Source: Azospirillum endophyticum
GTDB lineage: Bacteria > Pseudomonadota > Alphaproteobacteria > Azospirillales > Azospirillaceae
Length of the DNA: 64,000 nucleotides
Direction: 5' to 3'
NCBI RefSeq assembly: GCF_016595245.1
Contig: NZ_JAENHM010000034.1
Span: forward strand, 224-64,223
Shown: in pieces, positions 9,060 to 19,499 of the stretch
Layout: every line of letters begins with the position of its first letter
Numbering within the stretch: position 1 is the first letter of the stretch
Program-made: the position numbers and the translations under genes
The notes under the pieces: model-generated
The model's input: the letters and a program-made list of their open reading frames with translations, nothing else
Told to the model about the DNA's origin: nothing
Database searches by the model: none

Positions 9060-10214
9060 ATGCCCGCCGACGCATTGAGCTCCGCCCTGCTTCCCGCCGG
9101 ACTGCACGACGTGCTGCCGTCCGAAGCGGCGCATGAGGCGGCGGCCGTCGAACGCCTGCTGGCGGAATTCGCCGCGCAGGGCTATCGCCGCGTCGATCCG
9201 CCCCTGGTCGAGTTCGAGGAAAACCTGCTCTCCGGCCCCGGTGCGGCGATGTCCAAGCAGACCTTCCGGCTGATGGACCCGCATTCGCAGCGGATGATGG
9301 CCGTCCGCGCCGACATCACCCCGCAGATCGCCCGCATCGCCACCACTCGCCTGAAGAACGAAGCCCGGCCGTTGCGCCTGTGCTACGCCGGGCAGGTGCT
9401 GCGGGTGAAGGGGTCGCAACTGCGCCCCGAACGCCAGTTCACCCAGGTTGGCGTCGAGCTGATCGGCGCCCTGGAGGCGGAGGCCGATGCCGAGGTGGTT
9501 CTGCTGGCCGTCCAGGCGCTGACCGCCATCGGCGTGCCGCACCTGTCGGTCGACCTCTGCGTTCCCACCATGGTGTCGCGCATCTGCGCCGGGCTGGGCC
9601 TGGGCGAGGACGAGATCCGGCAGCTGCGCGCCGCGCTCGACCGCAAGGACTCGGCCGCCGTGGCCGCGGTCGGCGGCACCGCGGCCTCGCTGCTGGAAAC
9701 GCTGATGAGCGCCTCCGGCCCCGCCGAGCGCGCCATGCAGGCGCTGGCCGCCCTGCCGCTGCCTGAGGGTGCCGAGAAGGACCGGCGCCGGCTGACCGAC
9801 ACGCTGGCGCTGCTGCGCGCAGCGATGCCGAACCTGACGGTGACCATCGACCTGGTGGAGCATCGCGGCTTCGAATACCAGACCGGTCTCAGTTTCACCC
9901 TGTTCTCCCGCGCCGCGGGGGAACTGGGCCAGGGCGGACGCTACCGCGCCGGGGCCCAGGGAGAAGACCGCGGGGAGCCGGCGACCGGCTTCACGCTCTA
10001 TATGGACACGCTGCTGCGCGCGGTTCCGGCGGCCAAGGCCCCGGGCCGGGTCTATGTGCCGCATGGCAGCGGCTGGGAGACGGCGCGCAGGCTGCGGGCC
10101 GACGGATGGGTGACGGTCGCCGGGCTGGCCCCGGTTACCGATGCGGCCGCGGAAGCCAGACGGCTCCACTGCGGCCATTGGCTGGCCGGCGGGGACGTCA
10201 AGCCGGTCGGGTGA
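9060..10214 (+). CDS. hisZ: ATP phosphoribosyltransferase regulatory subunit
   Basis: 384 residues, similar to class II histidyl-tRNA synthetase but catalytically dead. The N-terminal GLHDVLPSEA (about 14-23), the ADITPQIARI motif (about 81-90), the CYAGQVLRV strand and the HRGFEYQTGLSFTLF segment (about 266-280) are typical of HisZ. It activates the short form of HisG in the first step of histidine synthesis, so a short hisG should exist elsewhere. The order hisZ-purA is common in alphaproteobacteria. A 15-bp tandem repeat begins 3 bp after its stop codon. Confidence 0.95.
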   Translation: MPADALSSALLPAGLHDVLPSEAAHEAAAVERLLAEFAAQGYRRVDPPLVEFEENLLSGPGAAMSKQTFRLMDPHSQRMMAVRADITPQIARIATTRLKNEARPLRLCYAGQVLRVKGSQLRPERQFTQVGVELIGALEAEADAEVVLLAVQALTAIGVPHLSVDLCVPTMVSRICAGLGLGEDEIRQLRAALDRKDSAAVAAVGGTAASLLETLMSASGPAERAMQALAALPLPEGAEKDRRRLTDTLALLRAAMPNLTVTIDLVEHRGFEYQTGLSFTLFSRAAGELGQGGRYRAGAQGEDRGEPATGFTLYMDTLLRAVPAAKAPGRVYVPHGSGWETARRLRADGWVTVAGLAPVTDAAAEARRLHCGHWLAGGDVKPVG

Positions 10215-10217
10215 CCC

Positions 10218-10277
10218 TGGGTTCGAACGACTTGGGTTCAAGCGAGTTGAACTCAGGCGAGTTGGGTTCGGGGTGAA
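10218..10277. repeat. 15-bp imperfect tandem repeat (about 4 units)
   Basis: Units TGGGTTCGAACGACT, TGGGTTCAAGCGAGT, TGAACTCAGGCGAGT and TGGGTTCGGGG follow each other in exact 15-bp register between hisZ and purA. No function is assigned. Confidence 0.75.
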
Positions 10278-10360
10278 CGGCCCCCCACGCCGCGCGGATG
10301 GTACCCTGCGGTGGATCGGGAGGCTGAGCGGTTCCTTTTGAAGTTTTGCGGAGACGAGAG

Positions 10361-11653
<1,293 letters not shown>

Positions 11654-11672
11654 CCCGGCGGAACGTTCCCAG

Positions 11673-11705
11673 GGAAAAGGGCCGGCGCTTCGCCGGCCCT
11701 TTTCC
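11673..11705 (+). terminator. Intrinsic terminator of purA
   Basis: A perfect 15-bp stem (GGAAAAGGGCCGGCG and its complement) with a CTT loop, ending in CCCTTTTCC. It lies 19 bp after the purA stop codon. Confidence 0.85.
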
Positions 11706-11724
11706 GTTTCCGCGTCCCCGGATC

Positions 11725-11884
11725 ATACCAGCGCCGAAAAGTTTCGACTTTTCGGCGCTGGTACGGCCGCGACTGCGGCCGCGCGGGCACATGCCCGCGA
11801 AGCCAAGGCCCGCGGAAGCGGGCCGCCCGGCGTCTGAGGGGCCGGAAAGTGCCGGCCAAAGGTCGGAACTTTCCGGCATTGGTA
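11725..11884. repeat. Array of five consecutive hairpins bounded by inverted ATACCA ends
   Basis: Five perfect inverted repeats follow one another: 11726-11763 (17-bp stem, TTCG loop), 11764-11781 (CGGCCGC arms), 11783-11798 (GCGGGCA arms), 11807-11824 (GGCCCGC arms, GGAA loop) and 11841-11877 (GCCGGAAAGT arms, long loop). The outer ends, ATACCAGCGCCG at the left and the complement of ATACCAATGCCG at the right, make the whole block a composite palindrome. It abuts the SDR stop codon. It could be a REP/BIME-like element or a structured RNA. Confidence 0.75.
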
Positions 11885-12589
11885 TCAGACGGAACGGGTC
11901 AGCCCGCCATCCACCCGGATGTTCTGGCCGGTGATGTAGCCGGCGCCCGGCGAGGCCAGGAAGGCCACCGTCGCCGCGATCTCCTCGCTGCTGCCGTAGC
12001 GTTGCATGGGCACGCTCTGGCGCCGCTCCTCGGTCGCCGGCAGGCTGTCGATCCAGCCGGGCAGAACGTTGTTCATCCGCACATTGTCCGCGGCATACTG
12101 CTCGGCGAAGAGCTTGGTGTAGGCGGCCAGACCGGCCCGCGCGACGGCGGAGGTCGGGAACATCGCGCTCGGCTCGAAGGCCCAGGCGGTGGAGATGTTG
12201 ACGATCGAGCCGGACTTCCGCCCGACCATGATCGGGGCCACCAGCCGGACCGCCCGCACGACGTTGAGGAAATAGACCTCGATGCCCCGGTGCCAGTCCT
12301 CGTCGCTGATCTCCAGCAGCGCTCCGCGCGGGCCATGGCCGGCGCTGTTCACCAGGACGTCGATGCGGCCCCAGCGCTGCATCGTGGCATCGACCAGCCG
12401 CTTCAGGTCGTCGTTGGACTGGTTCGACCCGGTCACCCCGATGCCGCCCAGTTCGGCGGCCAGCGCCTCCCCCTTGCCGGAAGAGGACAGGATGGCGACC
12501 TTGAACCCGTCGGCCGCCAGCCGGCGCGCCGTCGCCGCTCCCATGCCGCTGCCACCGGCCGTTACGACGGCCACCTTCTCGTCAGACAT
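11885..12589 (-). CDS. SDR-family protein lacking the canonical catalytic triad
   Basis: 234 residues, typical SDR length. The cofactor-binding TAGGSGMG (about 10-17) and the NSAG strand (81-84) are intact, and the C-terminal GYITGQNIRVDGG is classical. At the active site Ser-Tyr-Lys are replaced by T134, S147 and R151 (motif FPTSAVARAGL where YxxxK is expected). It may bind NAD(P)(H) but is unlikely to act as a standard oxidoreductase; a binding, regulatory or altered-chemistry role is possible. GAGGGATC precedes the ATG. It is convergent with purA, with the hairpin array between them. Confidence 0.85.
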   Translation of the reverse strand: MSDEKVAVVTAGGSGMGAATARRLAADGFKVAILSSSGKGEALAAELGGIGVTGSNQSNDDLKRLVDATMQRWGRIDVLVNSAGHGPRGALLEISDEDWHRGIEVYFLNVVRAVRLVAPIMVGRKSGSIVNISTAWAFEPSAMFPTSAVARAGLAAYTKLFAEQYAADNVRMNNVLPGWIDSLPATEERRQSVPMQRYGSSEEIAATVAFLASPGAGYITGQNIRVDGGLTRSV

Positions 12590-12689
12590 GCCGATCCCTC
12601 GCTAACCAGTCGTTCGGCCAACCATAAGGGCGGAGGACAGCGGCCTCAAATGCGATTTCAGCGCCGCGGCCGGCCGGCGATGGAGACGG

Positions 12690-13142
12690 TCAGATGTCGA
12701 AGTTGGCGGCGATGTTGCCGGTGGACTGGCGATGGCGAAGGGCATCGGCCAGCGTTTGGTTGTCCAGCACGGCGGCGGTGGCGTCGCGAACCTGGACCAT
12801 CAGCCAGCGGACCGAGCAGGTTTCCGTGTCGATGCAATCCTCGCACGGCTTGAAGGATCCCTTGCTGGCACAGGGAATCGGGGCGAGATGCCCGTCGATC
12901 AGGCGGATCACCTCGCCGAAGGTGATCTGGGCGGCCGGCCGGGCAAGGCGGTAACCGCCGCTCTTGCCGCGCTTTGCGAAGAGGAGCCCTTCCTTGCGCA
13001 GTTCGACCAGGATGGCTTCCAGGAATTTGCGCGGGATGTTCTCGCGTTCCGCGATATCGGCGATCAGGATCAGATCGCCATTGTCCTTCTCCGCCAGCAT
13101 GATCAGGGCACGCAACGCGTATTTGGCTTTCTGCGACAGCAT
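12690..13142 (-). CDS. Rrf2-family transcriptional regulator with four-cysteine cluster
   Basis: 150 residues. The N-terminal winged helix (KAKYALRALIMLAE, about 5-18) has the Rrf2 wing GKSGGYRLARP (59-69). Cysteines C91, C100, C103 and C109 lie in the usual metal/Fe-S loop, but the C-x2-C-x5-C tail differs from IscR/RirA spacing, so the ligand could be an Fe-S cluster or a redox signal. It is divergent from the MBL hydrolase at 13513, a possible target. Confidence 0.88.
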   Translation of the reverse strand: MLSQKAKYALRALIMLAEKDNGDLILIADIAERENIPRKFLEAILVELRKEGLLFAKRGKSGGYRLARPAAQITFGEVIRLIDGHLAPIPCASKGSFKPCEDCIDTETCSVRWLMVQVRDATAAVLDNQTLADALRHRQSTGNIAANFDI

Positions 13143-13512
13143 TCCGGCGGAATCCGTATGATTTGCGGCGGCGGTTTGTTGGTCCGCCCCGATCTAAAGC
13201 TTCGGTGGTTAACATTTCGTGCCGGCCCGGTATTCCACCAAAAGGCGCTGCTCCCGGTCGGCCCGGCGGACCTTAGATCGGATCGCGCAGAATCGGAATC
13301 GATTTGAAGCGTGAATCCGATCGCCAAGCATAATGCCATGGCCTGTGCGCTTGATAGGGAGCCCAACCGCGCCATCGCCGGATTGGCCGGCCAATGCGGC
13401 CGGCTTTGCGCGAATGGTTTGCGGCAGCCGCCACGGGCGCGTTAAGGTCGCCCTGCCCGTCGGCTTCCAGCCGCTCGTTCCGCCATTTCCACGCACACTC
13501 GCAGGTCAGGAC
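13143..13512. other. Divergent intergenic region
   Basis: About 370 bp between the leftward Rrf2 gene and the rightward MBL gene. It contains copy 2 of the dispersed repeat (13276-13322). No gene is supported here. Confidence 0.5.
13276..13322. repeat. Dispersed intergenic repeat, copy 2, with inverted ends
   Basis: The left end GATCGGAT (13276-13283) is complementary to the right end ATCCGATC (13315-13322). The first 36 bp match copy 1 at 2993-3028 in 32 positions. Confidence 0.65.
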
Positions 13513-14148
13513 ATGCTGCAGTACGCCATCGTTCCGGTCACCCCGTTCCAGCAGAACTGCACGGTGCTCTGGTGTCCCGAGACGATGAAGGGCGCCGCCA
13601 TCGATCCCGGCGGCGACCTGGACCGCATCCTGGCCGCAGCGAAGGCCAAGGGCGTGACGCTGGAGAAGATCCTGGTCACCCACGGCCATATCGACCATGC
13701 CGGCGCCGTCGCCGATCTGGCCGACAGACTGTCGCTACCGATCGAGGGGCCGCAGCGCGAGGACCAGTTCTGGATCGACGGCATGCCGATGCAGAGCCAG
13801 ATGTTCGGTTTCCCGCCCGTCCGCTCCTTCACGCCGGACCGCTGGCTGGAGGAGGGCGACACGGTGACCGTCGGCAACCAGACCCTGGAGGTCCGCCACT
13901 GCCCGGGGCACACCCCCGGCCATGTCGTGTTCGTCCACCGGCCGTCGAAGCTCGCCATCGTCGGCGACGTGCTGTTCCAGGGCTCCGTCGGCCGGACCGA
14001 TTTCCCCAAGGGCAACCATGGCGACCTGATCGCCTCGATCCGCGACAAGCTGTTCCCCTATGGCGACGACATCGCCTTCATTCCCGGCCACGGCCCGATG
14101 TCCAGGTTCGGCGAAGAGAGGCTGTACAATCCGTTCCTGAACGACTGA
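13513..14148 (+). CDS. MBL-fold metallo-hydrolase (glyoxalase II-like)
   Basis: 211 residues. The metal motif HGHIDH (57-62), the CPGHTPGH histidine (about 130-137), the GDVLFQGSVGRTD aspartate segment and the final GHGP are all present, giving a dinuclear metal site as in glyoxalase II-type thioester hydrolases. At 211 residues it lacks the C-terminal substrate domain of true GloB, so the substrate is open. The start is placed at MLQYAIVPV after AGGTCAGG; the longer upstream frame is non-conserved in character. Confidence 0.9.
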   Translation: MLQYAIVPVTPFQQNCTVLWCPETMKGAAIDPGGDLDRILAAAKAKGVTLEKILVTHGHIDHAGAVADLADRLSLPIEGPQREDQFWIDGMPMQSQMFGFPPVRSFTPDRWLEEGDTVTVGNQTLEVRHCPGHTPGHVVFVHRPSKLAIVGDVLFQGSVGRTDFPKGNHGDLIASIRDKLFPYGDDIAFIPGHGPMSRFGEERLYNPFLND

Positions 14149-14173
14149 GGCCCCCCCGAGGAAAGCGCCCTCC

Positions 14174-15022
14174 TCAATCCACCGTCGGCTCGTCGCCCAG
14201 CAGCAGGTCGATGCGTCGGCGCAGGCTGATCAGTTCACGGCGCTGCATGTCGTCGACGTAAGCGCGGTGTTCGCGCGGATCGCCCAGGCGGGCGGTCGCG
14301 CGGCGCAGCGCGTCGAGGAAGCGGCCGACCGCCGACAGCGTGCGCAGCGCCGGCTCCTTGGCGGCGTCCTTGCGGCTGCGGGCGGCCTGGACGGTGCCGT
14401 CGCCGGCCTTCACCTGCTCCCACAGCGCCATCTGCTCTTCCAGATCCTTGATCCAGGCGATCTCGATCAGGGTGGAGCGGGAGACGTCATGGTGGGCGGC
14501 GGCATATTCCTGCTTGATCGTCTCCGGCAGGCTGTTCAGCCGCAGGGTATGGCTGACGTTGCTCTGGCTCTTGCCGATGATGCGGCCAAGCTGTTCCTGG
14601 GTGTAGCCGAACCGATCGATCAGCCGGGCCAGCGCCTCCGCCAGTTCAAGCGCGTCCAGGTCGACGCGCTGGACATTCTCCACCAGCGTCAGCTCATCCG
14701 GATTGCCTGAGGTGACCAGGGCGTAGATGGTCGCCAGCCCCAGCATCTCATGGGCGCGCATCCGCCGTTCGCCGGCGACCAGACGGTGGCCGCCTACGGT
14801 TTCCTGCACCAGGACCGGCTGCTTCAATCCGTAATGCGCGATCGAGTCGGCAAGCCCCTGCATCTCGGTCGGATCGAAATGGCGCCGCGGCAGGTTGGGA
14901 TTGCGGATGATCCTCGCGACGTCGAGTTCCAACAACCGGGGCAGCTTGCCCACATCGTCGAACAGGTCCGAATGGTCGGGCGCGAGCGTCGGCATGTCGT
15001 ATCCACAGTCCCTGTTCACCAT
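14174..15022 (-). CDS. Orphan ParB/Spo0J-family protein
   Basis: 282 residues. The N-terminal ParB/sulfiredoxin-like domain contains the nucleotide-binding motif GERRMRA (84-90) and ENVQR (115-119), both typical of ParB CTP clamps. A helix-turn-helix follows (about 140-165, YTQEQLGRIIGKSQSNVS). The C-terminus is short and basic. No ParA gene is adjacent, and the surrounding genes are chromosomal housekeeping genes, so this is not the expected parAB locus. Likely a ParB-like DNA-binding CTPase, perhaps Noc-like or of plasmid origin. A start at 14995 is also possible. Confidence 0.87.
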   Translation of the reverse strand: MVNRDCGYDMPTLAPDHSDLFDDVGKLPRLLELDVARIIRNPNLPRRHFDPTEMQGLADSIAHYGLKQPVLVQETVGGHRLVAGERRMRAHEMLGLATIYALVTSGNPDELTLVENVQRVDLDALELAEALARLIDRFGYTQEQLGRIIGKSQSNVSHTLRLNSLPETIKQEYAAAHHDVSRSTLIEIAWIKDLEEQMALWEQVKAGDGTVQAARSRKDAAKEPALRTLSAVGRFLDALRRATARLGDPREHRAYVDDMQRRELISLRRRIDLLLGDEPTVD

Positions 15023-15134
15023 TCTTTCCAGCCCTGCAACCGTGCCCCGACCGTTGCAGCCCTGTCAACGGCGCAGTGAGAAGAAAAGGGGAACAGGTCT
15101 TCCCGGCTTCGCTGCCGCCGGCCAAGTCCACCCC

Positions 15135-17285
15135 TCACGCCGCCTTGATGTCGGTCAGGAAGCGTTCGATCTCGGCCCTGAGATGCCCGGCCTGCCGCGT
15201 CAGATCCTGGGACGAGGTCAGGACCTCTTCGGCGACCGTCTTGGTCGTATCGGCGGATCGCGCCACCCCGTCGATGATCGCGGTGACCGAATGGGTCGCC
15301 TTGGCGGCTTGTTCGGCATTGGCGGCGATGTCCATCGTCGCCGCCCCCTGGTCCTCGATGGCGGTCGCGACGATGCCGGAGATGCGGCCCATATCCGCGA
15401 TCACCGTCGCGATCTGGCCGATCGAGGCCGCGGCCCCGTCCGTCACCGACTGCATGGTGCCGATCTGGCTGCCGATCTCGTCGGTGGCCTTGGCGGTCTG
15501 GGAGGCCAGATGCTTGACCTCGTTGGCGACGACGGCGAAGCCCTTGCCCGCCTCTCCCGCCCGCGCCGCTTCGATGGTGGCGTTCAGCGCCAGCAGGTTG
15601 GTCTGTGCGGCGATGTCATGGATCAGCTGCACGACGGTGCCGATGCGGCCGGCGGTTTCCACCACCACGCGCATGGTTTCTCCCGCCTGGGCGGCGGCCC
15701 CGACCGCCGCCTGGGTGATGCGGCTCGATTCCTCGATATGACGGCCGATGTCGCCGATGGAGGCGCGCAGCTGGTTGGCCGCCGATGCCACCGTGCCGAC
15801 GCTGCTCGCCGTCTGATCGGCGGCCGCGGCGACGCTGGTCGCCTCGTGCAGCGTCCGGTCTGCGCCGTCGCTCATCGATCTGGCCGTAGCCTCCAACCCT
15901 CCGGCGGCGCTGGTCACCGCACGGACGATTCCGCCGACGCGGGCATCGAAGCCGTCGGTCACCCGCTCCAGTTGGCGGGTGCGTTCCTCGCGCCGGACGC
16001 GGACCAGTTCCTGTTCGGCATGGAGGTCGTCGGCCTTGATCAGCGCCTCTTTGAACACCTGCATGGCGCCGGCCATCCGGCCGATCTCGTCGTGGCGCCC
16101 CTGCGCCGGGACGTCCAGCCGGCGCTCGCCCTGGGCCAGGCTCTGCATCGCCTCGCACATCGCCGTCAGCGGACGGGTGATGCCGCGGGCGAACAGGATG
16201 CCGCCAAGGCAGATGACCAGCAGCAGCGCGGCTCCTGCACCGATCATCCGGTCGCGCATGGAATGGACGGGTGCCAGGATCTCGTTCACCGCTGCCTCCG
16301 CCAGCACCAGCCAGCGGACGCCGTTGTGCGTCATCGGGCGGTAGGCGGTCAGAGCCGGGCCGTTGCCGGCGATGTTGGCCGCCTCGATCACGCCGGTATG
16401 GTCGGCATCGCCTTTGATGGCGCCCATGGCGCCGCCGTCATAGGGCCTCAGCACGGCCATGCCCTGGGCGAAGCGCGGCGTGCTGCGCAGCCTGCCGTCC
16501 TCCCCCACCAGGAACGTGTCGCCGCTGTCTCCCATGCCGCCGGTGGCGCGCATGATGCGGTCCAGTCCGGTCGGCTCCATGCGGAAGACCAGGGTCGCCA
16601 ATATCTGCACCGTGCCGTCCGGCTGGCGCAACGCCACCGGGGTGGCCAAGAAGGCCGAAGGCGTCCCACCGGCAGGCGCATAGGCGCCGAAGTCGGCAAC
16701 CCGCGCCTCGTCCGGCGTGGGATCGCGCTTCACCGAATCGGCCAGGGCGGCGAGCGCCCCTTCGGCGGCCGGCTTGGCGAAATCACCGCCCTTGGCTGCG
16801 CTGTAGAGCACCGTCCCGTCCTGCGAGAGCAGCAGCACGTCGGCCAGCCCGCGGCGGAGCATCAGATCGGTCATCCAGGAATGCAGCCGCAGATGCGCCA
16901 TGTCGTACATGGCGTTGGCGTCCGGCTTCTCCAGCTTGTAGCGCTCGGCCGGCGGATTGGGATTGTCGTCGACATAGCGCTTGCGCAGCATTGTGCCGGG
17001 ATCGCCGCGGTCGGCCTCGATCCTCCAGCCATTGCTCAACGCCACCGCCGCATCCCGCATCGAGCGCGTGTTGGCGGTCAGGACGATGTCGCCCTCCAGC
17101 CCTTCCAGATAGGACTGGACGCTGGCGGCGCGGGCGTCCGCCAAGGCCACCAGCTTGTCCTGGGCCGCCGTGCGCAGCCGGTCGGTGGCGGCGGAATAGG
17201 CGAAGCTGCCGAGCAACAGCGCCGTCAGCACCGCCGATCCGACCACCGCACCCGGAATCTTGTGACGCAGAAGCAATTTGTTCAA
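15135..17285 (-). CDS. Methyl-accepting chemotaxis protein with periplasmic Cache-type sensor
   Basis: 716 residues. TM1 is at about residues 11-31. A long periplasmic sensor (about 35-330), starting with the helix [18 protein letters not shown], fits the double Cache class. TM2 ([19 protein letters not shown]) leads into a HAMP domain and a cytoplasmic signalling domain whose tip contains [18 protein letters not shown]. It should sense small ligands and control CheA. The start is set at TTG 17285, 8 nt after GGGAGGGG, rather than the upstream TTG that overlaps this Shine-Dalgarno. It is divergent from the PmtA-like gene across a 288-bp AT-rich region. Confidence 0.92.
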   Translation of the reverse strand: MNKLLLRHKIPGAVVGSAVLTALLLGSFAYSAATDRLRTAAQDKLVALADARAASVQSYLEGLEGDIVLTANTRSMRDAAVALSNGWRIEADRGDPGTMLRKRYVDDNPNPPAERYKLEKPDANAMYDMAHLRLHSWMTDLMLRRGLADVLLLSQDGTVLYSAAKGGDFAKPAAEGALAALADSVKRDPTPDEARVADFGAYAPAGGTPSAFLATPVALRQPDGTVQILATLVFRMEPTGLDRIMRATGGMGDSGDTFLVGEDGRLRSTPRFAQGMAVLRPYDGGAMGAIKGDADHTGVIEAANIAGNGPALTAYRPMTHNGVRWLVLAEAAVNEILAPVHSMRDRMIGAGAALLLVICLGGILFARGITRPLTAMCEAMQSLAQGERRLDVPAQGRHDEIGRMAGAMQVFKEALIKADDLHAEQELVRVRREERTRQLERVTDGFDARVGGIVRAVTSAAGGLEATARSMSDGADRTLHEATSVAAAADQTASSVGTVASAANQLRASIGDIGRHIEESSRITQAAVGAAAQAGETMRVVVETAGRIGTVVQLIHDIAAQTNLLALNATIEAARAGEAGKGFAVVANEVKHLASQTAKATDEIGSQIGTMQSVTDGAAASIGQIATVIADMGRISGIVATAIEDQGAATMDIAANAEQAAKATHSVTAIIDGVARSADTTKTVAEEVLTSSQDLTRQAGHLRAEIERFLTDIKAA

Positions 17286-17573
17286 AGCTGTGCCCCTCCC
17301 GTGCAAACAAGCTGCCGGTTGGCCCGGCTTTATGGCACACCGATCATCCGCTGCCGCCTGGAAGGATATTTCCCGGTCGACGGAAAGGACGAAATTGCGC
17401 CGTACACATATTATCCTATTGGTAAACTATTAACAAAATCCGTCACATCGCCTTAATCATTTTGTTAAACGATCGTTCAAAATCCATTCGGCTGGCGCAA
17501 TGAAACGCAACTCAGTAGAAAGGGGTGAAGCAGAGCCGAGGAATTGATCCGGCGTCTGTCAGGAGGTCGGTCG

Positions 17574-18149
17574 ATGTCACTTGCTGAGCGCAAGCTTTTT
17601 GTCGAGCGCTGGATTCGCTCACCCCTCAAGGTCGCTTCGGTAACTCCGAGCGGACCCGAATTGTGCCGGTCCATGGCGAAGGCGGCCGGCTGCGGGCCTG
17701 GGCGGCGGGTGGTGGAGTTGGGCCCGGGCACCGGCCCGGTCACCTCGGCGCTGCTGGCCCATGGCGTCACTCCCGACAATTTGCTGATGGTCGAACTCGA
17801 TCCCGCTTTCGCCGATCACCTGTCGGTCCTGCACCCGGAGTCCACGGTGGTGCGCGGCGACGCGACGCGGGTCCACCGCATCGTCCAGGCCCATGGCTGG
17901 GAGAACTGCGACGCGGTGGTGTCGGGCCTGCCGCTGATCGCCATGCCGCTGTCGGTCCAGGCGCGGATCGTGCGCGGTGCCTTTTCGGTGCTGGCGCCCG
18001 ACGGGGTTTTCGTGCAATTCACCTATGGTCCCTTCGCCCCGGTCAATCCGGAACTGATCCGGCGGCTGCGGCTGAAGCCGCGGCGCCATGCCTGGATCGC
18101 CCGGAATCTGCCGCCGGCGTCGGTCTGGACCTTCCGCCGGCTGCCCTGA
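17574..18149 (+). CDS. SAM-dependent methyltransferase, phospholipid N-methyltransferase (PmtA)-like
   Basis: 191 residues. Motif I is VVELGPGTGPVTSALL (about 45-60) with the acidic VELDPAFADHL strand after it. The VVSGLPLIAMPLSVQ motif and the C-terminal RRHAWIARNLPPASVW resemble rhizobial PmtA/ribosomal-KsgA-like membrane-lipid methyltransferases that turn phosphatidylethanolamine into its methylated forms. The start at 17574 has AGGAGGT upstream. It is 12 bp before the TPR methyltransferase gene, likely in an operon. Confidence 0.82.
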   Translation: MSLAERKLFVERWIRSPLKVASVTPSGPELCRSMAKAAGCGPGRRVVELGPGTGPVTSALLAHGVTPDNLLMVELDPAFADHLSVLHPESTVVRGDATRVHRIVQAHGWENCDAVVSGLPLIAMPLSVQARIVRGAFSVLAPDGVFVQFTYGPFAPVNPELIRRLRLKPRRHAWIARNLPPASVWTFRRLP

Positions 18150-18161
18150 CGACGAGTCGCT

Positions 18162-19478
18162 TTGACCGCTGACACTCTATTGCACGAGGCGCGCGCCCTG
18201 ATCGACGCGCGCCGTTACCGTCCCGCCCTGCGCCTGCTGCGCGGCGCGACCGCATCCTCCGGGGTCGAGCGGCTCCATCTGCTCGGTCTGGCCCATCTCG
18301 GCCATCGCGGTCCGGCCAACGCCATCGCCTGCCTGCGCCGGGTGCTGGCCGACAGCCCCGGAGACGTCGACCGGCTGGCCACCCTCGCCAGGGCCCATCA
18401 GGCCGACAACGCCCCCCTCCCCGCCGTCACTTGGCTGGAGCGCGCGCTACGCGTCGCTCCCGGCCGCCCGGACCTGACCGCGGCGCTGGCCGGAGCGTTG
18501 CGCCGCGACGCCCGCTATGCCGACGCGATCGCCCTGGCACGCAAGGCGCTGGCCGCCGGCGACCATTCCCAGGACATCCGCTTCGAAGCCGCCACGGCCG
18601 CGGCCTATCTCGGACATGACGGGGAAGCTCTCGCCCATTTCGACGCATTGCTGGCCGACGATCCGGAGCATGCCGCGGGCTGGTTCGGCAGCCATGCCCA
18701 GGCCCTGCACGATCATGGCCCCGACGAAGCTCTGCGCCGCCTGCGCCGCGCCACCCGCTGCGGCGGCGCCAACGGCAAATACTGGGGCTATCTCGCCGCC
18801 ACCCTGCGGCTGCTCGGCCGGGATGCCGAGGCCGACGCCGTCGAGGCCGCGGAGGTCGGCGACAACCCGAAGCGCCGCCCGCTGCCGGACGGCGCCAAGG
18901 CACTGCTTCCCAACCTGTCCGTCGATTTCCGCCTGTTCGGCAACAGCGGCCGGCTGTTGCGCCACGCGTTGGCCGGCGCCGGCACGCCCGGCCTGGTGCT
19001 GGAGTTCGGCGTACGGCGCGGCACCTCGCTCGACCACATCGCCGAGGTGGCCGGCCAGGAGGTTCACGGCTTCGATTCGTTCGAAGGTCTGCCGGAGGGC
19101 TGGGTGAACTCGCCGCGCGGCGTGCTGACCACCGGCAGCCAGCTGCCGCCGGTACGCGACAACGCCCGCCTGCATGTGGGATGGTTCGAGGACAGCTTGC
19201 CGCCCTTCCTCGCCGCCCATCCCGGGCCGGTGCGCTTCGTCAACGTCGACAGCGACATCTACGCCTCGGCCCGCACGGTGCTGACCGCGCTGGCGGATCG
19301 GGTGCGGCCGGGAAGCGTCATCGTGTTCGACGAATATATCGGCAACCACAGCTGGCGCGACGACGAGTACCGGGCGTTCCAGGAGTTCGCCGCGGAGAAC
19401 GCGGTACGGTACGAGTATTTCGCGGCCAGTCCCTACACCAAGCAGGTGGCGGTGCGGGTTTTGGGGATCGGGGTGTAA
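18162..19478 (+). CDS. TPR-repeat protein fused to TylF/macrocin-type O-methyltransferase
   Basis: 438 residues. The N-terminal half (about 1-235) is made of tetratricopeptide helices (ARRYRPALRLLRGA, DNAPLPAVTWLERAL). The C-terminal half (about 270-438) is a class I methyltransferase of the TylF/CmcI kind, with VLEFGVRRGTSLDHIAE, HGFDSFEGLPEGW and FVNVDSDIYASARTVL (metal and SAM motifs). The target may be a sugar or peptide. The start is TTG at 18162, with only a weak Shine-Dalgarno. Followed by paired inverted repeats and the convergent malate synthase gene. Confidence 0.85.
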   Translation: MTADTLLHEARALIDARRYRPALRLLRGATASSGVERLHLLGLAHLGHRGPANAIACLRRVLADSPGDVDRLATLARAHQADNAPLPAVTWLERALRVAPGRPDLTAALAGALRRDARYADAIALARKALAAGDHSQDIRFEAATAAAYLGHDGEALAHFDALLADDPEHAAGWFGSHAQALHDHGPDEALRRLRRATRCGGANGKYWGYLAATLRLLGRDAEADAVEAAEVGDNPKRRPLPDGAKALLPNLSVDFRLFGNSGRLLRHALAGAGTPGLVLEFGVRRGTSLDHIAEVAGQEVHGFDSFEGLPEGWVNSPRGVLTTGSQLPPVRDNARLHVGWFEDSLPPFLAAHPGPVRFVNVDSDIYASARTVLTALADRVRPGSVIVFDEYIGNHSWRDDEYRAFQEFAAENAVRYEYFAASPYTKQVAVRVLGIGV

Positions 19479-19499
19479 ATGCTGCAGCGCATGCCTCCT

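Noticed and set aside
8074-10214. PhoU and HisZ as one pathway operon
   Set aside because: No pst/pho or other his genes nearby and a 218-bp gap; adjacency is likely incidental.
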